A DNA stretch of 64,000 bases, taken from positions 5,671,481 to 5,735,480 of the forward strand of contig CP099844.1 of assembly GCA_030062745.1 (NCBI GenBank), read 5' to 3'. Position numbers and translations under genes: made by a program. This stretch comes from Capitulum mitella. Lineage: Eukaryota > Arthropoda > Thecostraca > Pollicipedomorpha > Pollicipedidae. Shown piece by piece: positions 23,940 through 39,015 of this stretch. Position 1 is the stretch's first letter; every line of letters begins with the position of its first letter. The notes beneath the pieces were generated by a model, which ran no database searches, was not told where the DNA came from, and saw only the letters and a list, made by a program, of their open reading frames with translations.

Positions 23940-24360
23940 CTAGGTCAAGCCCATCCAGGCCAGCTGAGGTCAGGTACTAAAAACAATTTTTAAAGGGGTC
24001 ACACGATTTTTTAGAGGGACTGTATGATGAATGCAGGTGCCTCAAAGCAGAGGCAAACTACGTCGGGTCAAACGAGGCCATCCAAGGTCAACTAGTAATA
24101 ACGTAACATTCTTTCTTTTTCTCGATATTTGCCCCAATGGCCTCCATTGCAGTTTGCAAGATTACATTTCGTTGATCCTGGTTGACCTCGGATGACCTCA
24201 GACGACCTACATACGTCAATGGACTTACGGATACATAAGGGCATCCTACTTAATAACAACACACCATATTGTACTATGCTTCATTTGAACGAAACGCAAC
24301 ATTTTCAAGTATTAACCTTGGTTGGCCTCGACTGACCCGACTTAAGTCAACCCGGTAATC
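23940..24360. repeat. segment rich in TGACCT/AGGTCA half-sites
   Basis: Repeated variants of ggttgacctcggatgacct occur at 23935-23975, 24065-24090, 24177-24210 and 24318-24352. The same theme occurs at 15780-16130, 59100-59440 and 61185-61510. This may be decayed copies of one repeat family, or nuclear-receptor-like sites carried by it. Confidence 0.5.
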
Positions 24361-24429
24361 TTCACTTTTCTGCCTATGCTGTTGGCGAGGCGGAAGATTC
24401 GACGCATGAAATGAAGGCTGGCATTATAT

Positions 24430-24880
24430 ATGGCGGTCATCGAAATAAAAAAAACTCTATTTCGCAGCCCACGTGCACCGAGTTATTTCACAAAGTAGAA
24501 TCCATGGTAGTTGAAGAACCATTCCCCTATTATGATGACGTCTTTGAAATATAAGCATCTATTTTGCGGCCAAAACGTACGAAATAATTTGCGGCATAAC
24601 GTCCAGCTAATGGCAAAGCAAAACGCTGACCAGCGTCAGAGCCAGGGTCGTAGCATGGAAGGCACCCACTGCACCCCAATCCCATATTCCAATGACGTCA
24701 TCGAAATAAAAATACTTATTTCGCAGCCCGAACGTGATTAATTACATGTAGAGGAATTACTAGCTCACGGGACGGCAAATACGGAACAGTGGCAGGACCA
24801 GGGCAAGAGGCTGGCCCCTCACCTCTAGCGCAATGACGTCATCCAAACAAAGCATCTGTTTCGCAGCACAAACGAGAAAA
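24430..24880. repeat. four dispersed tandem modules with CRE-like TGACGTCA
   Basis: The module aatgacgtcatcgaaataaa followed by ..ta(c)ttatttcgcagcc..acg occurs at about 24440, 24535, 24692 and 24832 (spacings about 96, 157 and 139). Two copies keep the perfect palindrome tgacgtca (24694, 24834). gaaataaa and ttatttcgc within each module form a small inverted repeat. No gene is seen. Confidence 0.7.
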
Positions 24881-25504
24881 AACTGCATCTCTCCGAAAAT
24901 TTGTAGGCTTGAATAAAAGCAAACATTTGCATTTCGTCATCTTACATTCCAGCACACTACGAACAATACTGGCACTGGTGTGATTCCAATGCTTCAACAC
25001 ACGATAACTGAGGTCTCTCAACCAGCCAGGTTTGAAACTGCTTCATTCATGTGCAATGCTTTGAACAGACTGTTGCCGATCAATAAACAAACAGCGTATT
25101 TATCTGTTGTCATCCATCCGTTAACGCACGACCAAGAATAGAAATTCGTCTCCAGTGTATCAGGTCCCTGTACATAAAGGCTTCCAATGGATGAGAAAAA
25201 TGGAAACCGCTTCACGCACTGCACAACGCATCGTAAAAACTTATCAGGATTGAAAACCACCTATTTACGTTTCATCCAACCCATAAGAGCACACCAGCAA
25301 TCAAAACGGTGTGCTTTTAACGCAGCGATTTGTAATGGATCAGAAGTGTACGAGCCACCCCATTTCGTATACAATACATCGATACGGCTGCTATTGAGCA
25401 GTCAGTTTACTTCTTGTGCGTCCCAGAAGGCATGATTATGAAAATAGACAGCCTCGTTTGTACTCAAAGAAACGTGGGTTTTTACGTAAAAAGGAGAGAT
25501 ATGT
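24881..25504. other. no gene recognised
   Basis: Nothing is recognised. Confidence 0.4.
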
Positions 25505-25505
25505 A

Positions 25506-25556
<51 letters not shown>

Positions 25557-25579
25557 TAAATATACATATACATATATAA

Positions 25580-25630
<51 letters not shown>

Positions 25631-25660
25631 TATATGTATGTGTGTGTGTGTGTGTGCGTG
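25505..25660. repeat. compound (TA)n/(TG)n microsatellite
   Basis: Two long TA tracts separated by atgcataaatatacatatac, ending in a tgtgtg tract. It abuts the 3' side of a Penelope remnant that reads on the minus strand. Confidence 0.95.
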
Positions 25661-26480
25661 ATTAAAGAGTTAACGCTTCAGCCACAGACCATCTTCAGGA
25701 GTGACAAAAATTTAAGCTACAAATTCAGTATACGAAATAAAACACGCGTCAAACAAAAGAAACACAATCTCGGAACTGCCGACACCAACATGAGTAGGGA
25801 AACACGAAAAGACTCCAGTTACATCCATGGAAATCGACACTACCTAGAGTCCTTTATGTATCTCGACCTTCCGTAATTTAACGGATGAACTGCAGTTGTT
25901 GATCACACATACGAAAAAGGCCACAAAACCACAGATTTATAACAGAGCCATTCTGTGCAATCGATGGCTGGTCACGCATTTTGGTCCTTCACAAACTAGT
26001 CTAGTTATTGCAAGTAGATGGGACTAAATCAGAACAAAAATCAGGATAACACCTGACTCTGCCCGTAAACTCAGACGATGTCTGCTTATTAAGAGTTTAC
26101 AAATGTGAAGTGGCTACAGGACCTTGAGGTCCGCATTGTGCTTCGTGGTGGCTAGAATTTCGACCGTGAAGTTCGTATTGCTGTCGACATGTTGCGTGTT
26201 GAAGTGGTTTGCGATCATATGCTCTCACAGAGGCCTGTCCGGTCTTCGTTGCCTTGCATCCCCGGATCTTCGTTAAATCTGTCTCGAATGAAACATTTCG
26301 TTTCGCCTACATAAGAGAATGCTCTAATACGGTTGTAGGGAATTTCATCTCCCACGTTTTTTTTCGCGTGCATGAGTAACCTTAAGACCGTTTACAAACG
26401 TGTGGCATACTCTGTTGCCTGCTGGACAGGATGGATTTTCCAGTGCCGAAAGTACGAGACTATTGTCGGGCCACTGGTCC
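25661..26480 (-). pseudogene. Penelope-like retroelement remnant, GIY-YIG endonuclease end
   Basis: On the minus strand, pieces in shifting frames read LVLSALENPSCPAGNRVC, then HTFVNGLKVTHA, then YNRIRAFSYVGETKCFIRDR, and finally NHFNTQHVDSNTNFTVEI to a stop. The Cys-containing linker followed by Y-V-G-E-T-K and R-D-R-F-N-E is the GIY-YIG endonuclease of Penelope-like elements (Neptune-type linker). Frameshifts and stops (for example after CESI) show it is dead. Near its 3' end the minus strand reads ctgaagatgg...ctgaagcgttaac, a relative of the motif found in the other Penelope copies. The reverse transcriptase part is not recognisable upstream. Confidence 0.72.
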
Positions 26481-27796
26481 ACGCTGCCCTTTATTCATAG
26501 CGTGTTTGTGGACGGGAAGCGCACATCATTTATGATTCTGCGCTGCCGTCAAGAACGGGGAAAAACGAAAACGAAATGGTTGGTTGTTACGGATGGATGG
26601 TTGACTCCGTTGGTAGCAGTCTTTCCAAATGTTGCACATCACAGGCGCCGGTTCAACACAAGGCAAGGCAAAACACCAGTGCAAGGCATTCTGATTGATT
26701 GCAAGTCTCTCGGTATAGTGCCTAGGGGAGTCGAAAACGCATCATTAAGTGTTGGTTGTAGGACGTCAGAGAATAAAGGGGCAAAAGATAAGGAGATGGC
26801 TTGGTGCTCCGTATGTTTTCGATGTGTTGTGCACTATTTGAAGTGGCCTCCAGTATTCATGTAAAGCACCTTGATAGACTGGAAGCGAATTACTATTCTT
26901 GATAGTGTGCCATCGTATGTAGGCTGAAAAATATGCAGATGGCTTTAATGGTGAGTAGTAGTCTTTCGCTTTCGATATATATGTATATCTTCTTTTGAGT
27001 ATAGTCTCACAAAAATCGCGGGCTTATTCTTCCGCGTTCTTTAAAAATTGCAGAAACTACAAAAATGTAACTGGTCAAAAGTCACATTATGCAGTCGACT
27101 ACCGCTCTGACGCTTTCTGCAAGCATCCATTCACACGTGCCCACTCGTGACATCACGCAGCGGCAACGGTTGTCTCAGCTAAGAATGTGTGATGAATGAG
27201 TTGAATATTTTTTACGGGCATTAGGCACTATTTTCCATTAAAAAAAACAACCAGTCAAAATGGCAGGGAGCCGAACACAGGTCGATCGCAAATATCAATG
27301 ATCCAAAAATATTGGCCGGATCTGCTTGGGGTCGGGGGGAGGTAGAGCGGCCAGAATCGTCCACTACAATGGTGGACATCTGTGTAGCAACTCATAGGGC
27401 AGGCAGTGGATAAAAAAACGGTAGCATTCATCAAGAACAAAGCAACTGTCAGAACAAAACGGCGAAGGTGAAGGGCAGCTTCGTTAACCCTGAATATCTG
27501 GAAGTTTTTGCAAATTTGCTCATCATGAAAGGACTGCACCCGTTTTTTTTTACTGATTCTAAAATTCCAGAAAAATTAAAAACTGCTTAAGGTTGAGCCT
27601 TGCATTGGTGAGTTACTGGTAGGAACAGAGAAGTGACACCCTCTGCTTAATACATTTATGGCTGTTTTTGACTTACAGTTTGCCAGAAACATACTAATTA
27701 GTGACGTCCAACATAAAACGTGTATTTTAGAGAACGTAGCCAACAACATTTCAGTTGCAGATAGAGAGAGAGAGGAAGGCAGAGGAAGAGAAGGAT
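26481..27796. other. no gene recognised; perhaps more Penelope remnant at left
   Basis: A 154-codon plus-strand frame at 26400-26864 is antisense to the Penelope remnant at its start and resembles nothing I know. The rest shows nothing. Confidence 0.4.

Positions 27797-27861
<65 letters not shown>
27797..27861. repeat. (TA)n microsatellite
   Basis: About 32 TA units preceded by a purine-rich gagagagag tract and followed by gataggcagata. Confidence 0.98.
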
Positions 27862-27862
<1 letters not shown>

Positions 27863-28877
27863 TAGGCAGATAAAAAGATACATAGAAGGAGGGAGGGCTT
27901 TGGGAGTGAATACTACTCGTTGTGAGCAATAATAAGAAAAATGAGGGTGCGCATAACCGAAATTCATTGACCTCTCCATTATTACTAGTATCTCTCCTGC
28001 AATGAATCATTCGAAAATGTCAGCACAAGTTAACGGATGAAACAGTATCGGATGTTTCGGACCTGGTGAGTCATCTGTGTTGGAGGAAAACATGCGTTTT
28101 TCAGCCGCGTGTGTTGCGTTCTCCGCATTTAAGCCTAGATCCGTGCACTACGGCAGTAATCTGGTAGCAGGGGAACCTTCGGCATCTGGCTTCAGTTCTG
28201 CTAGCTCGATTCGGCACAGGCTCCTTCAGCCCTGTAATTACCGACAGCTGCAGCACCGGGTGGGAACGCCGTGTGCGTGCAGCCAGCAGTTAGCTGGCAC
28301 ACACGAAAAGCGGCTCAGCACGTGCTGCGACGTGCTTGCGGCGGCCACACGCAGTCTCCGAGCAGGCCATCACTTAGTGTAAAACGGAGCTCCAACGACG
28401 GCGCCGCAAACGCAGCTGATGCACGCGCCGCTCATGTCGTAACTCGCCATCAGGCACGAAGCCTCGCGGCGACTTTCCTCTGCTGCTGGAATAGGAGCCA
28501 TCAGCAGTTCGTTGGAGATGCGGAGAAATATCACAGCTGGCGCTCAGAAAACGTAAACGGTCCTGATGATGTCGGAAAGGAGCGTTTTCATCAGTGAGGG
28601 CGAGATAGATTCTTTGAAGTTGCGTAGTGCAGAGGTTGCAGATTCCTGCATTCAGATATGAAGAAGGACTGAAAAGTGATAGCAATGAAAGCATAGGCGT
28701 AGGAACGAGGGGGCAGAAGGCTCATGCCTCCCGTCATTTTAAGTAGTGAAGGGCCAGCAGTGTTCAGTGCCCCTTCCCCCGCTTTTGGCGAATTTTTGCC
28801 GAAAAAAAAGAAGTGAAATGGCGAGACAGTCTTGCTTTGAATAATGATGAGAGACCAAGGAACCATATCTCTATTTA
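27862..28877. other. no gene recognised
   Basis: A GC-richer part at 28100-28560 has open frames on both strands but no recognisable domain or splice-flanked exon. Confidence 0.4.
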
Positions 28878-28946
28878 CATATATATATACATATACATAT
28901 ACACACACACATATATATATATACATATACACATATATACATATAT

Positions 28947-29004
<58 letters not shown>
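28878..29004. repeat. (TA)n/(CA)n microsatellite
   Basis: Mixed TA and CA tracts, abutting the 3' end of the minus-strand Penelope element at 29005. Confidence 0.97.
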
Positions 29005-29006
<2 letters not shown>

Positions 29007-31025
29007 GAACAAATTATCATTAACACAAGTTTAATTAAATATGACAGCGAAATTAGTTGTTATCGTTTTCTTCCTCAGGCTTTCTGTTCTTCGCAAAAAC
29101 CTTCGTTCTTTTTCCTGCAGGCGAAAAAGCAGTCCTCTAAAATCACGTAACGTTTCGTTTATTTTCCATGAACATCATCGGGCAAACATTCAACATATTA
29201 CCCACACATATGGCGTATCTAGCCAACAATGTGATTAGAATATCATAAATACGAAGAATTACTGGGTAAGGGTCGTTTCTTATCGGGATCTTTGGTTTCT
29301 AATGAACTGACATGAAATTAAACTAACAGTGTTTCAGCATACTATTTGAAAACGTATGCTTCCTAAAATTTCGGGTACTCCCGGTTGACTTCGTCGAAAA
29401 ACATAAAGCTGCAAATCTGAACAGCCTCTCAGATCCTGGCTCCAATGGTATTCAACTAGATGCAAAGTCATCCTTCTTCCTGGGGTAGTGGTAATATAGC
29501 CAATACGGGTACGGTTTGGCCGATACGCACAGTCATCAGTTGTACATTTAAATTGGTACACTAGATTGGTTTCCTTCACAAATGACTTGTCCTTGGAGAG
29601 GTTGCTTTTCATTACCAGAGCAGACACCTTGGGGCTTCTGTAAAAGATGGTCAGCTGAATTTTGTCTGCTGAGTGGACGTGTTGGTAGTTTTTAGTGATG
29701 ATGGTGCGAATGACATTCTCATCTTTCTTGTGCGATGGGGTCATCTGGTTTTCGTAGTAAAGACTGAAGGCTTGGCCGTTGGGGTTCTGTTCTTTATCAG
29801 TGATGTACCCTGCTGAATGCACCTAGTTTAGCTTGAGTTTGATTTCGTTGTCGATGTCTGTGAGCGCGTATTCGCCTTGTTTTATTGTTATTCGCCAGTA
29901 TTTTCCGGACTCTTCGCAGCTTTTGGTGAACAGACTGCCAAGAACAGCAATGTCTGAAGGCGCGATGGACATAAGCTCTGATGAAGCTTCTCTTGTATCG
30001 GTCCGGATACTCACTGCGCCCATTCAAACAGTGCCCGCTGTTGGTGGCTTTTCTGTAGACCGTGGTGGTGAATGGTCCTTCAGAGGCGTCATTGTCTATG
30101 TCCAGGAATGACAGTTTGTTGTTGCTGTTTTCACGGTGAAAGTAAGACATGACATTTGTTTTAGTTTCATTTTCAGTGCGTGAAGCGTTTCTTCATCTTT
30201 GATGACAAAGATATTACCTATGTAGCGACAATGATGAAGGATTTTGTGCTGATGTCATTCAAGGCCTTTTGTTCAACGTAGCTCATGTAGCTTTCTGCAA
30301 ACGGCACGCCAGATGGTGAGCCCATCGCAACCGCATCAACCTGATAATAAAGATTACCTCCAGGACATCGGGAGGGAGCCTTCTTGTTGCACGTCCTGAC
30401 CATGTCAGCAAGCAGCCCTCTTGAAACTTCCGGTCGAGGTACGGTTGATACGGTTGATGATATGTTGATAGACATAATCCAGGATGACTTCGATCGTCTA
30501 GTTGATGGGAACGTTCGTGAAAAGGCTCTGGGCGTCCAAGGATGCTGTCCAAGGATCCAGTCCACGCCTCTCCTTTACTTGTAAAATCTGAATGAGCTCA
30601 TCCGACTTCAGTGAATAAGTTTCAGGATGTGCGGCGCAGTCAGTATGATGGTGTTGGTATCTGGGATATAACAAGCCTTATTGGATTTCCGGCTTTGTGT
30701 TTTTTTTTATGTTATCGTAGAAGTATCCTGCGTTGAAGTTACCCGTGATTCGTAGAAATTTCACACCCCCCCTTATCTGCGGGTTGGCTGGCGTTGGCTG
30801 AATTAATAAGCCAGTTAAGGTGTTTTTTCTGGTCTTCTGTTGGATTTCTGTGGTTTCTCTCAAATTTAGAAGTGTCCTGAAGCACGTCTGTCACTTTAGA
30901 TATATAGCCTTCTTTGTTAAGGATGACGAAGATGGACGGCTTATCAAAGGATCACTATGTCTTTGTTGTCTCTCAGTCCTCGGGCCGCTTTTGGTTGGTG
31001 CAGTATTTCCTATATTATTATAGGA
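29005..31025 (-). pseudogene. Penelope-like retroelement with RT and GIY-YIG domains, decayed
   Basis: Longest Penelope copy here, minus strand. RT motifs: SLDAQSLFTNVPIN and TIEVILDYVYQHIINR (about 30440-30530), then YYQVDAVAMGSPSGVPFAE with SYMSYVEQKAL (about 30250-30350), where A-x-G-S-P-x-G is the Penelope-type motif. The thumb region follows with KLSFLDI and FTTTVYRKATNSG (about 30030-30120). The endonuclease at 29440-29660 reads LVYQFKCTTDDCAYRPN then IGYITTTPGRRMTLHL. The Asp pair of the RT catalytic box was not found intact, and stops and frame changes occur around 29820, 30160 and 30280. It would have encoded an RT/endonuclease fusion for target-primed insertion. TA tracts lie at both ends. 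Confidence 0.85.
29150..29182 (-). ncRNA. hammerhead-like motif of Penelope copy (degenerate)
   Basis: The minus strand reads cgatgatgttca, then a 7-nt loop, then taaacgaaacgttacg. It aligns with the better-kept copy at 32021-32060 (ctgatgatgttca..tgaacgaaac). Penelope elements are known to carry hammerhead ribozymes with the CUGAUGA and GAAA core boxes; here the first box has one change and stem I was not confirmed, so activity is doubtful. Confidence 0.35.
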
Positions 31026-31046
31026 ATATATATATATATATATATC

Positions 31047-31098
<52 letters not shown>
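31026..31098. repeat. (TA)n microsatellite between two head-to-head Penelope copies
   Basis: TA tracts interrupted by tcttcata. Imperfect direct repeats ttggtgcagtatttcct (30991) and ttggtgtagtatttcta (31102) border the tract, as if the TA tract arose or inserted inside a duplicated segment. Confidence 0.9.
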
Positions 31099-31099
<1 letters not shown>

Positions 31100-31325
31100 G
31101 TTGGTGTAGTATTTCTACTTCTGCTTTTTTCTTTTGCTGCGAGTATTTCGGTTGAAAATGACAGTTTAAACCTACTTTTGGTAACTCTTTCTGGTCAGAT
31201 GGTAACGACCAATTTGTTGAATTCAGTTTGTTGTTCGAAACATTTCGTTGTTCGTTTTGGTCTGGTCTGGTCAGATGATGACGACCAATTTTGCTCAATT
31301 CGCTGCTTAAAACAATTCGTTATTC

Positions 31326-34766
<3,441 letters not shown>

Positions 34767-36195
34767 CGAATTACTTCTCATTAGCACTGTCTAGTTCCGA
34801 AGTCCGAGCAGGTATGGTCCAGGAATTTGTGGCACTCCTCCTGGGGTCCACTATCACCTGTAAGCGCCAAAGCCCACATGTTTTCATTTCCACTTGCTTG
34901 AAGATAAATCGCTTTTGAGGCTATATAGCACGACACCAAGAAAAGACCAATTAGTCTCAAAAACGCTAAACTGGCTAGAGGAATCTAAATGACCAATCTT
35001 AACAACATACGTCGGCAGCCAGGCCCACGTCAGACACCACAGTACTGACTAATTTAATGTTTTTGAGATTAAATTATCTTTCCTTGGTATGAAGCTTTTG
35101 TTTTCTTTTATGATTTCAACAATCATGGTTTTTGGTTGATGAAACTTTACACATCGCATTTCTAGCCTAGGTGCCGGTTTATGGAAAGACTCGGTCGAAA
35201 TCGGACGGAATAGGGACGCCCGTGTAAAGCTTTGAGACCTCCGATCGCGTCGTACCATGTTTCACACTAGGGCTGACAGGAGGCGACCGACCCGATTGGG
35301 TGCCGGAGGCACACGTGCACCCAAGCGGGAGCAAACAGTGCATCGGAAACATTCCCTTAGGCCATTGGTGGACTTTTTTAAAGGCACGTCTGGCGTAAAT
35401 TATGAAAGCAATCATACATAGCATTATAACCATTTTACCATCTGACTTTATACGAGCGACGTACATCGGGAATGTCCATATCAAGTGCATTGAAACAGAT
35501 GATGTTGGCAACTTATAACTTAAAAGGCACAAATCCGGACGAAACTCAGTAGTGAGTGACTCCCACTTTTTCATTTCCATTTTTACGAAAAAGCTTCGAT
35601 TCCGGAGTCTTTGTGCTCCACTTCCTATAACCGCGTACCTTTTTCCGAAAACCCAGCACTCGACCCTGCTCAAGCTTACCCCTTCCTGCCCCAAGTAGTT
35701 CACGAAATTATTGAGGCGACCATGCAAAGTTACGGCTCCCGACTACTCGCACAGTGAGGCCTGTATTCCCTTCCACATCACTCTGTCCACGATCCTACGC
35801 GCTTAATCGCGTTTTCACAGTCATGGTATGTTTCTAAACAGTACTTCTGTTGCCTGGCTCGATATTTAGTTGCTTCTATACTGTGGTTCTGTGGGTCTGT
35901 TGTAACGCATCTTTCTCCCCGTTCGACGTGCGGTCAGTCCGTCTCCGGCGTGGAAGGCGACTCATTTAGCATTGAATGGATGATGCTATGCCTTGCTAGC
36001 CTCTTTAACCGGAATGTTTAACCACCATTAACATTTGTTTTTTTACATTGGTCTTGTGAGGGAAGTATCCTTATTTGTTGTCCAATTTTGCTCGAACCTT
36101 TTCCGGAAATCAGAGCATAAGCTGAACTGGCGATGTGCCAGGTTTCATGAACACATAGGCCCGTAAATGTCGAAACTAGTTTTTAAACGGTCTCC
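34767..36195. other. no gene recognised
   Basis: A 182-codon minus-strand frame (35179-35727) has one hydrophobic stretch (MVIMLCMIAFIIYA) but no known domain, no coding support and no splice context that I can judge. Otherwise nothing. Confidence 0.35.
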
Positions 36196-37530
36196 AGGGC
36201 CCGCGGTTGTGGCCTGTTACCTCCGGTCCCGGTGAAGTTGGGCTGGCGTTGTGTGGGCGACCTTGTTGCTCACCGCGACATCGGCGCCCTCAGGTCGTGG
36301 CCTTTTATCTCCGGTCCCGGTGAAGTTGGGCTGGCGTTGTGTGGGCGACCTTGTTGCTCACCGCGACATCGGCGCCCTCAGGTCGTGGCCTTTTATCTCC
36401 GGTCCCGGTGAAGTTGGGCTGGCGTTGTGTGGGCGACCTTGTTGCTCACCGCGACATCGGCGCCCTCAGGTCGTGGCCTTTTATCTCCGGTCCCGGTGAA
36501 GTTGGGCTGGCGTCGTGTGGGCGACCTTGTTGCTCACCGCGACATCGGCGCCCTCAGGTCGTGGCCTGTTACCTCCGGTCCCGGTGAAGTTGGGCTGGCG
36601 TTGTGTGGGCGACCTTGTTGCTCACCGCGACATCGGCGCCCTCAGGTCGTGGCCTTTTATCTCCGGTCCCGGTGAAGTTGGGCTGGCGTTGTGTGGGCGA
36701 CCTTGTTGCTCACCGCGACATCGGCGCCCTCAGGTCGTGGCCTGTTACCTCCGGTCCCGGTGAAGTTGGGCTGGCGTTGTGTGGGCGACCTTGTTGCTCA
36801 CCGCGACATCGGCGCCCTCAGGTCGTGGCCTGTTACCTCCGGTCCCGGTGAAGTTGGGCTGGCGTCGTGTGGGCGACCTTGTTGCTCACCGCGACATCGG
36901 CGCCCTCAGGTTGTGGCCTGTTACCTCCGGTCCCGGTGAAGTTGGGCTGGCGTTGTGTGGGCGACCTTGTTGCTCACCGCGACATCGGCGCCCTCAGGTC
37001 GTGGCCTTTTATCTCCGGTCCCGGTGAAGTTGGGCTGGCGTTGTGTGGGCGACCTTGTTGCTCACCGCGACATCGGCGCCCTCAGGTCGTGGCCTGTTAC
37101 CTCCGGTCCCGGTGAAGTTGGGCTGGCGTTGTGTGGGCGACCTTGTTGCTCACCGCGACATCGGCGCCCTCAGGTCGTGGCCTTTTATCTCCGGTCCCGG
37201 TGAAGTTGGGCTGGCGTTGTGTGGGCGACCTTGTTGCTCACCGCGACATCGGCGCCCTCAGGTTGTGGCCTGTTACCTCCGGTCCCGGTGAAGTTGGGCT
37301 GGCGTCGTGTGGGCGACCTTGTTGCTCACCGCGACATCGGCGCCCTCAGGTCGTGGCCTTTTATCTCCGGTCCCGGTGAAGTTGGGCTGGCGTTGTGTGG
37401 GCGACCTTGTTGCTCACCGCGACATCGGCGCCCTCAGGTTGTGGCCTGTTACCTCCGGTCCCGGTGAAGTTGGGCTGGCGTCGTGTGGGCGACCTTGTTG
37501 CTCACCGCGACATCGGCGCCCTCAGGGCTC
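36196..37530. repeat. 88-bp tandem satellite, about 15 units
   Basis: Unit starts (gtgtgggcgacc) recur every 88 bp from 36251 to 37483, after a partial unit at 36196-36250. Units are nearly identical and differ at three positions: ttttatctcc/gttacctcc, ggtcgtgg/ggttgtgg and gcgttgtg/gcgtcgtg. Variant order is not random: units 11-14 (37131-37482) repeat a two-unit, 176-bp combination. A string of 82-codon open frames 88 bp apart is an artefact of the stop-poor unit; 88 is not a multiple of 3. The array ends inside a unit at ccctcaggg. Confidence 0.97.
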
Positions 37531-38391
37531 TGAGCGGCTCGCGGGCCCCGGAGGCTGTCAGGTCACTCTTCGTTCGCCGAGTCGCCGTGCGACAGACTCG
37601 CGCTTGTTTTGCTGGGTCTCTCCAGCTTCCAAGTTCCCGACTAGCTGTTTGCAGGTGCTCGTTTTCCTACCACGCTACCTCATCCCGGAACCGCCTGCTG
37701 GCGGACGGCACAACCTCAGCCAGTGCAGTTTGAACTTGGCAGCATGGCACGCTTGAGAGGCGGTCACTACTCACTTTAGCTATCTGTGAGCTGCTTCTCT
37801 GACTTGATCTTGTTCCACTAGCCAGTACTACTGATGGCTCAGTGACTTTTCCAGCGATGTTTTGCTTTTGCTTTTAGTTTGTCAACTGACTTCAATCGAG
37901 TATGAAACCACCAGTTTGGATTGACTGAAAATATTCTGGAAAAGAAAATGACCCAGAACAATTCGAACACGCATGGTTTGACGCCGACAGAAGAGGCCAA
38001 AGCTCCTGTCTCCTATCCTGGAGTGGCGCCCAGTCAGGGTTTCATTTCTAGCCACGCGCCTCTGTTTGGTCTGGAGGTTTTCGACAACGCCAGCAACGTC
38101 GGGTCGGGTAATTTTTGTGTTGTACGACGTCGAGAGGAGATAATGATTTCTGATTGCTCAGTGAAAAGTCAGGTCGTAAGGTCATCATCGATGTAGGATG
38201 GTGTTAAAAGCTGGCAAGGCCAGAGACATTTTTAAGCACTTTATTTTCCGGCAGCATTACAGAGCTAATGTAAAAACTACTTCAAGCTGGACCGCCGCCA
38301 AGTTGGTAGGGTCGCTGCCCTACTTGCCTTATGGCCTGCGAAATAAGTGATTTGGGAGTTGTGCTCGTTGTGCAAACACTTCAGCGTACAG
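37531..38391. other. no gene recognised
   Basis: A 91-codon plus-strand frame at 37921-38196 begins MTENILEKKMTQNNS; I recognise no family. The 8 bp at 38384-38391 are the left copy of the target duplication of the next element. Confidence 0.35.
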
Positions 38392-39015
38392 TAGGGCGGC
38401 ACTTATTTTTCAATTTTCGAATTTCAAGCTGCTCATTTCCATGGTTGTTTGAATGGATGAGAAAACTCTAAATATGAAGTTTCAGCCCGATCAGATAATA
38501 TTTAGACCCTCCGCCACGGCATTGAAGTGTATATGTACATGCCGCCCAATAGCAGGATTAACACCAACATTAGCTTCTTGTGCAACTGCGCTGAAAATGT
38601 TCACTGTAGTCATCTTTATTCAGTTTAGTTGCGGAAAATTTCTTTTTCTAAACGTGTGTCTATGTGTGTGCCTGGGCGGCGGGCGCCATCAATAATCACG
38701 AAATATAACTTGGGAACTATGTGCAGTTCATGGTAAGAATGAAGAACAATCGTTCCCGAAAATCACTAAGAGCATCACCAATAATTTTCGAAAAAAAATA
38801 CATGGGTGGTTCACAGGACAAGTTCGACAGCTGTTCAGAAATCAGAAGAATACATACAGAACTGGCGAAACATATATTTGATTGTCATGTTAAGCATTGT
38901 TGACCAATTGTTGAGAAGTTAACTGCCATGTTGATGACCAACGGAAAAGACGACCAATTCACGTATCAGCCATGCGTGACTTTGCTGAGTAGTTGCCGAA
39001 GCCACTAGATGTCGC

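Noticed and set aside
26400..26864. 154-codon plus-strand frame
   Set aside because: Its beginning is antisense to a recognised Penelope endonuclease remnant and the rest resembles nothing.
35179..35727. 182-codon minus-strand frame with a hydrophobic stretch
   Set aside because: No family, no splice context and AT-rich surroundings; a chance frame cannot be excluded.
36251..37756. A family of 82-codon open frames spaced 88 bp apart
   Set aside because: They begin at GTG in each unit of an 88-bp satellite and overlap one another; the unit length is not a multiple of 3.
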